This document shows, piece after piece, positions 1 through 8,800 of a stretch of 10,341 bases of DNA; within the stretch, counting starts at the first letter, position 1, and every line of letters begins with the position of its first letter. Source of the stretch: Ichthyophonus hoferi (lineage: Eukaryota; Opisthokonta; Ichthyosporea; Ichthyophonida; Ichthyophonidae); NCBI GenBank assembly GCA_002751075.1, contig NAOQ01001185.1, forward strand, positions 1-10,341. The letters are read 5' to 3'. Both the position numbers and the translations under genes were made by a program. A model generated the notes under the pieces. It did no database searches. It was not told the DNA's origin and saw only the letters and a list, made by a program, of their open reading frames with translations.

Positions 1-240
1 CCCACCCCCCCAATGCATCTCAAATAAATAAATTTTTATTAAGTCTAGCTAATTCATAATTAATAAAAAAAGTTACATGGTTTTCACAAACATTTGAGCC
101 TAACATTGGCAAAATCGGTCAAAACACTACAAGCAGTAACATCACAAACTCGGTATGTGTTCAAGGTCGACAAGTCAGGTGTATCATTATGTGTTCCAAC
201 TTATACACGCAAATCCCTAGAAAGTAAAGATTAGGTTGAG
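1..240. other. Unassigned left edge, possibly upstream Copia sequence
   Basis: No gene can be supported here. The stretch lies directly upstream of the first recognisable reverse transcriptase residues of the Copia fossil. In Copia elements a poorly conserved linker between integrase and reverse transcriptase sits at this place, so this is probably the decayed linker. No integrase motif and no 5' LTR are visible. The first dozen bases are C-rich and low in complexity. Confidence 0.3.
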
Positions 241-1000
241 TGGGATGCTGAGTGTCATGTAGAAATAATATGACTCACAGATATACAACCATTTCTAATC
301 ATGGAATCAGATTAGGTTCCTAAAGGTACAAAGTTATACTATATATTATGGGTACTTTCGAGAAAAGTTAACGAAAACAATAAATTACCTGGGGTTAAGT
401 GCAGATTAGTGGACCAAGGGTCACAAATGAACATTGGCAAGTTCTCTGTGATATCATCCCCTGTTGCAGCATTGACATAATTACGAATAGTTTGAAGCCT
501 AGGAGTTGCTTTAGGATTAACAATGACACAGTTAGATGTCATGTGTGTTTACCCTAATGGCTTCCTCCAGGAAACAATTCATGTCTATTAACCGTCCATG
601 TACGACAACAGTGAAAGAGCGGATGCCATCTGGAAGCTCGACAAAGCCCTATATGGAGTGCCAGAGTTGCCGCTCATCTGGTTGTTCAATGTTCCCTCGG
701 AGTTCCTTGTAAGTCCAGGTTTTGACAGCTTTTACAATGATTCTTGCATCTATGTATCTAATGGCTGTGGGTACTTCTTTTGGGTATTGAATTATGTCGA
801 TGACGTGTTCATTTTAAGCAGCAATACTGAAGAAAATAAAATATTTGTTAAAACAATCAGCAGTAGGTTCATAAGGAAGGACCTAACAAGTTCACCTAGG
901 TATCTAGGATTACAATTTGTTTTGCAACAATGGCAACATTTTTCTTCATCAAACCCTGTATATCAACTAGTTACTATAAGACCTTGGAGAGGAGAAGGTG
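241..1000 (+). pseudogene. Decayed Copia reverse transcriptase region
   Basis: This is the reverse transcriptase part of the fossil element. In Copia polyproteins this enzyme copies the element RNA into DNA inside the virus-like particle. The N-terminal half resembles the family from about 241, including a KCRLV.QG block near 400-425 and an SPVAA block near 457-471. The better preserved second half (598-1008) carries KLDKALYGVPELP near 631-669, a SCIYVSN block near 745-765, and the YVDD active site at 793-804 followed by a hydrophobic strand. The region is not intact as a coding unit and is treated as a fossil. Confidence 0.85.
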
Positions 1001-1084
1001 CCAAATAATGTAAGGCTTTTAATAATGCCTGGTTGTATATAGTGGGACCCCAAGGTCCCACAAGAACCAATTGATAAGGGTACA

Positions 1085-1720
1085 TATGCTGGATATATTG
1101 GATCATTACTATGGCTGTCCTGAGCAACCTGACCAGACATAGCAGAATCAGTTGTATATATGGGTAGATTTAATGCTAATCCCTACAAAGAACATTTAAA
1201 AATGATTATGACAATCTTTGGTTATCTAAAGACAGTCCCTGACCTAAGTATTGTATATCATTTAAGCAACATGACACAACTAGAATTCTACAGCAATGCA
1301 GCATTTATTTCACTTACCAGCAACCCTGGATGCAGAAGTACAGCCAGGCTATTTGCAGAAAATCAGACATCAGATACCCAAGCCAGAGCAATGTCATGTA
1401 GAAGCCATTGAATGAGATTAGTTACCACAAACATGTACAAAGCTGAATTTATTGCACTTAGTGAGTGTGCTCTTGGGAGATATTGGATTGCTGGTTTTCC
1501 ATCCGTATGTGCTAGGCATAGGATATCAACTACCAGTAGTCATATATGGCAACAATAAAAGCTCCATAATGCGAACAAAAAGCATCAATCAAGAAAGCTG
1601 GTTACGGCATATAGACCTTCAAGAGTGTGTGTACCAGGAAAGAGTTAAAACAGGACACATCAAACTTACCTGTATTGAATGCAAACTTAACCAAGTCAAC
1701 ATCTTTAGAAAAGCACTCAG
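1085..1720 (+). pseudogene. Decayed Copia RNase H region
   Basis: This segment follows the reverse transcriptase at normal Copia spacing. It shows the IGSLLWL connection motif (1097-1117), the NPYKEH block followed by a GYLKTVPDLSIVY-type segment (about 1181-1260), and a YSNAAF-like block corresponding to the Copia YSDADWAG catalytic segment near 1291-1308. Further on are an IYGNNKSSI block corresponding to the usual YCDNQSAI (about 1542-1568), RHIDL at 1605-1619, and NIFRKAL at 1698-1718. The family uses RNase H to remove the RNA strand during reverse transcription. The region is decayed and not a working gene. Confidence 0.8.
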
Positions 1721-1883
1721 CAGCACCTTACTCGAAAAGATAACCAGTATATTCGGACACATCAGCCTGAAGAAAATATGCCAATCAGACAATATAGAGG
1801 AATTGGCAGACCCTAAGTCACAAGATAAATCTTCTATATGCACAAATACGATACATGACTTATTAGCTAGGCGGCTTCATGTC

Positions 1884-1893
1884 AGGGAGAGGG
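1884..1893 (+). other. Polypurine tract of the Copia fossil
   Basis: A purine-only run (AGGGAGAGGG) stands immediately before TGTTG at 1894. In LTR retrotransposons this tract primes plus-strand DNA synthesis and always abuts the 3' LTR. Its position about 165 bases after the RNase H end motif is normal for Copia elements and supports the LTR start chosen here. Confidence 0.75.
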
Positions 1894-2167
1894 TGTTGCG
1901 CATATTATTGGCCATAACCGCATCAACTGACTCATTGGTCGTGACCTCATTAAGTGGTGCTCCAATTCCAGTTTAATCCGGAGCAATTGGGTAATACAGG
2001 ATTCTCAATTGCAAACCAATCAAAAGCAACTTCTCTGAGCATTTTTTGTAACTTATTCCCGTAGTTCTCAAGGTATTATGCTAGAATGTACCAATGTAGA
2101 TCGTTGATACTTCGGCATTTTCTATTCTGAAGTATTCCTGTAGCCGGAATATTACCCAAAAAACTGG

Positions 2168-2177
2168 TATAAATAAA
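2168..2177 (+). promoter_or_regulatory. TATA box with embedded AATAAA in the LTR
   Basis: TATAAATAAA lies about 275 bases into the LTR, where Copia LTRs carry their RNA polymerase II promoter. The embedded AATAAA could serve as a polyadenylation signal in the 3' copy. Activity today is unknown. Confidence 0.5.
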
Positions 2178-2179
2178 GG

Positions 2180-2207
2180 CTCACTGAAAACCATTGAATT
2201 CAGTGAG
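2180..2207 (+). repeat. Perfect 9-base-stem hairpin in the LTR
   Basis: CTCACTGAA at 2180-2188 pairs perfectly with TTCAGTGAG at 2199-2207 across a 10-base loop. It begins three bases after the TATA motif, so it would fall close to the expected transcription start, in the R or U3/R boundary region of the LTR. Confidence 0.6.
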
Positions 2208-3504
2208 TTTATCCTTGAATATAGACTTATAATAGTTGGTAATGCTTTAAGATAGTTAATTATAGTAATGGGAGACGCATCCTCCTAAGATTGAACATAT
2301 ACTTTCTTTGGAGTTAATAGAACTTGAATCTCTGCTCTCATTGGCAATTTCAGACATATTTGGAATGTAAATTCTGTCCATGGACATACCCTAGGATAGC
2401 TAGTGTTTTCATTCAAATTCCTGAGGCATATTTCAATTAACTCAAATAATTCAATTCAATCAGGCATTCTCTGACTGCTAAGTTTATTAATTTCCGATCT
2501 TGACTCGAGTTGTTTACGTGTCTAGAACTGTGAAGAATACTGGCACATATAGCGTTCTTTTATGTTTGTATAGATTTGTAGAGCCAAGAGTTTAAACGTA
2601 TGCATAGAGACATTATATGTACTATATATGCAATACAACGATTATAATTGGTTGAAGTATGTATTCTTTAGTATTTAGTAATGCACTGGAAGTACGGTGT
2701 TTCTACTAGTAAGAATATGCTCAATAAAGTTATTAAGATAACACTCCTACTAGTTCACTTATTTTTGAATTTAAATTGTCTATTATAATAATCATAATAC
2801 ATATGTAAACTATGATATGTACCTTGTTGAATTATTGAGTAAGTAAGAATCTAGGTGTTTTTGGACGTCTTGGAATCGCAGGGACCGTGGGAAACGTATG
2901 ATCATAGTGACATAATTGGGTATTGTAATAATTGTATGTAATCGCTTAGAATAACGATCGCAACTACCTTTTATTAATGATAATATATGTAAGATATTGT
3001 TATCAAGTCCTGAGAAACGCAATTTTTTTTTGATAACGGCTTATAGGCCATTATCCGTATTTTTACTAATTGTTGATGTTCCTTTATCACATGTCAAAGT
3101 AACTGTGTTCCAAATTTCGATACAAAATTTAAACGGTCCTATGAATCTGTACTACCTAATGTGGTTTACATTCATGCACCAGTAAGGCCAAGAGTTGCTT
3201 GATAATAACTTAATCTTAATCTTCAACTGGTCTAACGTGTGGATCCTTATTGGACGGCCTGTTTTAGCTTATAATGCAATCCATTTGCTCACTTTCGTTA
3301 ATATACGTTGACGAATCATTTCAAGATTCGCTTTTAACAGCTTAGCAGTACCACGTGTTCCATTGGAGTGACGTTCCTAAGCATCTACTCTCCACAAGTT
3401 GCCTGGATACTACCAAAAGCAAGCACATAATTTAGTGGCTCATAAGATTACTCACCTATAATAAGCAATAGATAAGGTGTCTTCACACTAACCCTAGTGC
3501 AATT

Positions 3505-3520
3505 AGAAAAATATTTTTCT
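3505..3520. repeat. 16-base perfect palindrome
   Basis: AGAAAAATATTTTTCT reads the same on both strands. In AT-rich DNA this can arise by chance, and no function is claimed. Confidence 0.4.
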
Positions 3521-3662
3521 TTTAGCTCATTGCCATAAAAAATTTAAATGGACAAATGCAAATTAAAAACATAGAACCAATAATTATTTTATGTAAAAAT
3601 TCCAGAGAATTGTAATAATTTAATGCTTTGATTTATCACCGTCCAATAATTAGTTTGCACAT

Positions 3663-3677
3663 GGTTGGTTGGTTGGT
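3663..3677 (+). repeat. TTGG microsatellite
   Basis: A short GGTT/TTGG tetranucleotide array of nearly four units stands in otherwise AT-rich sequence. Confidence 0.6.
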
Positions 3678-4472
3678 AAGTTTAGGCCACCAATCAATTT
3701 AGTCTCAGAGTAAACATTGAAAAAGCAATCAAAAAAGCTTGCAATCTTATTAAAGCTTTTAGGGGCTATGATTGAACTACCAAATTTTCTATGTTAAACA
3801 AACCGCAAGCTAATTCAAATAGAAACGCTATCACATGTGTTATAATCAACCGTCAAAATGTTTATTTAAATTGTTTTACTGAGCCCAGTATGCAGCTATA
3901 TTCAATTTATAGTTTTGGCATTTGATGAGATCGATAAAGTATATTTGGTGATCTTTCTAATTTTTAAACGGAAGTCTGAATGTTAATTATTGACCGCAGG
4001 TCAAATAAACTTACTTTTCTGAGAGGAATTGAATTCAACCATATCGGGCCTTTTCCTCTTAGATCCACCAATAATATCTCTAATGTATCTCCAAGTGCAT
4101 ATCACACGAATAATATTTAACATATTTTTGGTGCGCTCTGATTAATTATTCACATAACGAATATTTGTAGATTAGATTGTACTTTCTTGAGATCTAAGAA
4201 TTTTATGTTGTATTCTATTAGCCTACTGTCTACTGTGCAAAGAGCATTATTTAAAATATCCCGTTCATTAGTCTGCTTTTAGGAAGAGAAGGAAAAAATA
4301 GAGGGGAGAACAAACGGCATGTGTGTTTATTTATACTATAATATTTTGTAAAGGGTTGTTTGCATTGCCCTCAGTTCAGATCCCAGGTCTATAAAGGACA
4401 TCTAATAATTTACTCCGTTCAAATATAAATCTTCATTTATAAACATGAATGTACCTGAACTACCTGAAACGC

Positions 4473-4499
4473 GGTCTTCGCTACGCTCCCCGTAAGACC
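4473..4499. repeat. GC-rich hairpin in AT-rich surroundings
   Basis: GGTCTT at 4473-4478 pairs with AAGACC at 4494-4499 around a 15-base loop that is itself GC-rich. The island stands out from flanks that are strongly AT-rich. It could be the edge of a small dispersed element or a fragment of a structured RNA, but I recognise no family. Confidence 0.4.
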
Positions 4500-5703
4500 A
4501 TCTATTTTATTATTGTTCTAACCACTTTTATATCTTGAGAAACTTGCACACGTCTCTGTGATAGATAGTGTAAAATGTGCGAAGGAATACTTGGCAGAGT
4601 TCAGAGTATTTTAGCCTATATTATATACGTACATTTTAAATTTGGACTTAAGCTACTTGTTTGAGATTGGGAAAAGCAATTACGAATAAGAAAGAGATCT
4701 TTTTTGAGAAACGGAATGAGAGTGGTTGTAGAAAGAGTAAAAATATGGGGTTGGAATGCTTTCTATTATTGAAACGAAGGGAGACGATTAACTTGAGAGA
4801 GAGAGTTTTTGTAACACATTACATTGCTAGGAGTGTACGTGTGTTTGAGTTTCTTACTTCTAGTACAGATGTGTATATAAATATGTATGTATGTGTGAAT
4901 GCGTATATTTATTAATTTATGTAGATTATTGCAAGTATATACGAAAAATGCACCATTCTTTCTACATACAGATGTGTTTGCTAAGCCGGAGGTGGGATAG
5001 ATATATTCAATTGACTGTATAGTGGAGCTTGAAAAAATATTTTTACAATATTATTATATGCCATAATTGGGTGTGATGAGGTCCAAGTATAGTTTATTTT
5101 ATAGTTAAACGAGGTTTATGTGTCATTAGTATAGGGTTTTCTTTGAAATAGCCGAAGATAAAAATTGGGAAGTATAAGTGAGAGTTAAACCGGTAACTCT
5201 GTATATCTAAACAGTACATATAATTTTGTATTTATATATCATTTCACAAGGAAAATCATACATATTATCTACCGCACATATACCACCAAATGTACAATTA
5301 AAGGCCTATAGAGAACTCAAATTTTCATTTTACCAAAGGATGGATCATGTTTATATTCATTGGGTATATTTTAATAGTACAAAGCATGCATTGATACAAT
5401 TTCTTTTTCTCTTATCTCGATTCTTATTTAATTGAAAATTTTTCTTCCACAATCCACCGAATCAGCCCTTCCCCTCTCTAGTTTTCTTTACTTATACCCT
5501 TTAGTTTCTAAGATAGAATGGTATACTCTTTGTGGAGTCTGCCACACCATTACATTAATATTACCATATTGTTACGCCATTTCATAGTGATACCATTGCC
5601 TTATTATTAGATTTTATTATTATTAGATATAACATATTTTACATTAATGATAGAATAAATAGTAATCAAGATAGATGGTTGATTTTTCTTGCTGACGGTG
5701 CAG

Positions 5704-5805
5704 GTGATTGACAGGGCAATGCCAATTGGGAAAGATAAAAAGTTAATGAATTCAATTATGATTGATATGCCAAGTGAAGACACACAAGTAATTGCCGCAG
5801 AGCAG
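5704..5805 (+). CDS. Exon 1 in window of the C2 gene
   Basis: This exon codes for 34 residues, starting VIDRAMPIGKDKK and ending VIAAEQ, with phase 0 at both ends. The acceptor follows a T-rich tract (TGATTTTTCTTGCTGACGGTGCAG) and the donor is CAG|GTTAGT. In-frame Met codons occur at 5719, 5746, 5758 and 5767. It may be an internal exon, or the first coding exon using Met at 5719, or one receiving a spliced leader. No upstream exon could be identified. The content is charged and not recognisable by itself. Confidence 0.6.
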
Positions 5806-8800
5806 GTTAGTTTGTGCGAATATGATTAGATGTGAGGGTTTGTTTATATATGAATGTATTAATACTTAAACCTTTTCTTGCCCACATGTTTGTATGCATG
5901 AATGAGTATACATGAATACCAATATGCGTGTACGTATATATATATGATCTATATTACATCAACATCTGTACATATACCTATTTTACTTTAAACATGTACA
6001 CAAAGAAACATCACCAAAGACATATACATACATATATGCGAATATTTGATATTAGCCAACTAACACACACATATATATAAATATGGAAGTATGCTTTGAG
6101 TAGCATATGTACGTATATCAACATATGTAAATCTATATATCTAGTTCTTAGTGTTGTTGTATGGGCACCTATGGAGAACCTTAACCAATATTTAATGAAA
6201 CGTTTATCTAAATCCTTGCTATATATATCTTACTACACATTAACATGAACATACATACTATTTACATGTTTATTTGCTACTCACATATAAAACAAATCTG
6301 CATATGCACGACATTTACAGAACAGTAAGAAATAAACCGCAAAAGTATTCTTCTTTTCTTACTCTTTTTACTTGTTTTGGTTCTTCATTTATGAATACTT
6401 ATCGAGTTAATTAAATATTAGGATGCTATTGAGGATGATATTGACGCTGTCCAGAGACAACTACCTCGACTACTATCTTTCGACAACGAAGAGCAGGTTG
6501 GATCCTCTTAAGTTTCTTATGGCATGCTGGTTCTTAACTGACTCTCTTCAAAATGCCTATATACCTATATACATATATACATATATACATATACATTGAA
6601 GTTACATTTTCATGACATTTATCTTTTATGAAATACCATTAGATAACCAAAACTTCATTAAAAAATATTTGAAGTATTATATATATGATATTTAGCGAAT
6701 CGAATTAAAAAATGACTATCAATTAGCTGATAAGAGAGCACGAAAGAAAATTATTGTATATGTAAGTTGGAATAATTTTGATAATGATTTGTAATGACGG
6801 GTTATTATATTGCATAATCCAATGAGAGACTATGAATTTGAGTAGGGCAAAACAAAATTAAAATAATCGAATAGAGAACAAAATTCACTTACATGTGTTA
6901 TTGTGTGATATCTCTATATGATTGGTGAATGCTTATACCATTTAATAAATTAATTTGTTTTAACCTATCAAAATTATTTGTCACTTTTCTTTCATTTCTT
7001 ATATTTACATTTAACATACTTACGATTTAATAAATATTTACTAAGATAATTAAATATGATTATGTACATATACACATACACATTTACACACATACATATA
7101 CATAAATGTACATAAGAACCCCATACATGATTTATACTTTGAAATAAATATATATTTTAGGGCTAATGTCAATACTTTAAGTGCATCAAACGTGTCATTA
7201 ATTAATTTATTGTATATTCTCAGTTACAACTTCTACACCTTGCCACACAAACCATATTTGATTGGGTGGGTGGAGTATCATGCGACGATTTGTCAGCGGA
7301 ACGTCTGCTCAAATTTCTTTGTGACGTATTTGTTTATTCACGGGCTTGGAACGCCAACGTCTCAGTAGAACAATTTACTCAAGTTCTCCAAGAAGAATAC
7401 GAGTTTGCCCACAGATGTCGCAGAACCTTGACTAAATACACAGTCCATTGTGGGTTTTTCTTATAATATTGTAAATGCTAGCGTATGGATATTATTAATT
7501 ATTGTTAATAATCCTATACTATAAAACTTCTTATATATATAATTTAATTGTAGTTGCTGTATTGAGTTAAGAGTTTAGGAAAAGGTATTTGTACCTACTG
7601 GAGAGAGATACATGGGTATTTATTTGTGTATATGCACTGATTTTCTGCATGTAAACGGTAGATTTATGTGGATGTGGTGAGAGCAAAAAGTAATAGTTAC
7701 TGAAGGGTTACTAATTAGGCAATGCACACAGTATTAAGAGGAAGAAATCTATTGGCCAAGGATATGGGCGGTGAGAAATTTTTCCACCTTTCTTCCTTCC
7801 TTATCACGTACACATATATACATAAATACATACAGCATACCTACACACATACATCCCTTTGTATACCTGTTTCACTCCCCATCTTACGTAATATTATTTT
7901 TACTTATAGATATCTTTCTTCAATATTAATCATTAATTACTGTTTTGCTTTTTGTTTCTCTATCAATATGAATGTCTTTTGTATGCATCAGCTATTATTT
8001 ATTTTTATCCTCTTAGATAACCTAATATGAATATTTCACTAAGCCGTTTACCCTGTGAGTTTTTTCTCTGTAATGCATAATTATTAATTACTATACATCT
8101 TTGTTCATATTGATGGTTTTTTCTTCTTTTATTATTCCTCATATGCTGCTTTTTATTTTCACAATACTTTAACATGAAACTGATTGTCATTCATTGTTCA
8201 ATTACTGACTTTGACAGTATTAATTTTCCGCGTTGTTCATCCAGCTATCATGTAGTTTAGCTTATTCTTTCACACTCATATCTCTTCCACACGGCATGAG
8301 CAATTAATAAATTACATGCCACTGTTTATAAATTATTGTCGTATTGACTCACACTGACAATAGTCTCTTACGATATTCCTGGAAATTTACTGCATATTCA
8401 TTCATTCATTTCCTATTATCACTCACCTATGACATCACTCACCTATGACATTACTCGTCTCACAGGCACCAGTGACCCATACTGCCAAATCGGACTTTTA
8501 CCTTTATCTGTAGATGTAAGTGTTGTTTTAGGTTCAAGTATAGCATTATAATTGCAAACCATCTTGTATACAAGTTAAAGTAAATGATTACCACGCCGTG
8601 AATACATATGATCTGAAAAAAAAAGTGTTTATACAGTCTACCTACTTGTATTTATTTCCTTACATTAAAAATCTGTACCGCCATAATATTTATATTACAC
8701 TTAATCTGTCTATCTGTCTACTACCTACCTATCTATTTATAACAGTTGTGCAACATGCTTATAATTATGTATAATTTTATTTCACTGGCTATATATATAG

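Larger units (their letters stand above)
241..2297 (+). mobile_element. Fossil Ty1/Copia LTR retrotransposon, 3' half
   Basis: The parts occur in Copia order on the + strand: reverse transcriptase, RNase H, polypurine tract, 3' LTR. Family signs are a YVDD catalytic box at 793-804, the ALYG-type motif before it, an IGSLLWL-type motif at 1097-1117, an NPYKEH motif near 1181-1198, and a NIFRKAL motif at 1698-1718 matching the usual Copia DIFTKPL end of RNase H. Gag, protease, integrase and a 5' LTR are not seen, so the copy is either 5'-truncated or continues left of the window. It is broken, with many disabling changes spread along it, which suggests an old insertion. The right end is approximate because no second LTR is available for comparison. 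Confidence 0.85.
1894..2297 (+). repeat. 3' LTR of the Copia fossil
   Basis: The start is well supported: TGTTG, the usual Copia LTR opening, directly follows the polypurine tract. Inside are a TATA box (TATAAATAAA, 2168-2177) that also contains an AATAAA polyadenylation signal, and a strong 9-base-stem hairpin just after it. The end is uncertain. TTGAACA at 2291-2297 is my best guess because it ends in the expected CA and mirrors the start; CTCTCA ending at 2340 is an alternative. No partner LTR is present in the window to fix the end or estimate age. Confidence 0.6.
2298..5703. other. Long AT-rich stretch without a supported gene
   Basis: I read both strands and found no conserved protein motif, tRNA or rRNA here. 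The longer open frames (2810-3022 minus, 2997-3185 plus, 4661-4915 plus, 5226-5435 plus) show low-complexity composition and no family resemblance. Small structures are listed separately: a palindrome at 3505-3520, a TTGG repeat at 3663-3677 and a hairpin at 4473-4499. If the C2 gene has exons further left, this would be an intron carrying or flanking the Copia insertion. If transcription starts close to 5704, it is intergenic. Confidence 0.4.

Noticed and set aside
339-542. Minus-strand open frame of 67 codons
   Set aside because: It lies opposite the N-terminal reverse transcriptase region of the Copia fossil, which has recognisable family motifs on the + strand. The minus-strand translation resembles nothing.
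1-600. Possible 5' LTR of the Copia element
   Set aside because: No second copy of the TGTTGCGCATATT start or of the TATAAATAAAGGC segment is found anywhere else in the window.
1619-1843. Minus-strand open frame of 74 codons
   Set aside because: It is the opposite-strand shadow of the Copia RNase H region and shows no family motif.
2810-3022. Minus-strand open frame of 70 codons in the gene-poor stretch
   Set aside because: No recognisable motif, no splice or partner exon and an ordinary length for chance; not supported as a gene.
4661-4915. Plus-strand open frame of 84 codons
   Set aside because: It begins at a TTG rather than ATG and ends in TATATG-type simple repeat. No family resemblance, and no phase-compatible link to the C2 exons was found.
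5071-5090. TGATGAG word suggesting a hammerhead ribozyme, as in schistosome satellite repeats
   Set aside because: The required CTGATGAG core and a matching GAAAC partner at the right distance are missing. The same holds for the TGATGAG near 3922.
5226-5435. Plus-strand open frame just upstream of the C2 gene
   Set aside because: Considered as an upstream exon, but no convincing donor leads into 5704 in phase 0, and the composition is that of AT-rich non-coding DNA.
7722-8030. Open frame read as a 102-residue protein from ATG at 7722
   Set aside because: Only its first 16 codons are coding (exon 5 of the C2 gene). After the donor at 7771 it runs through intron repeats.
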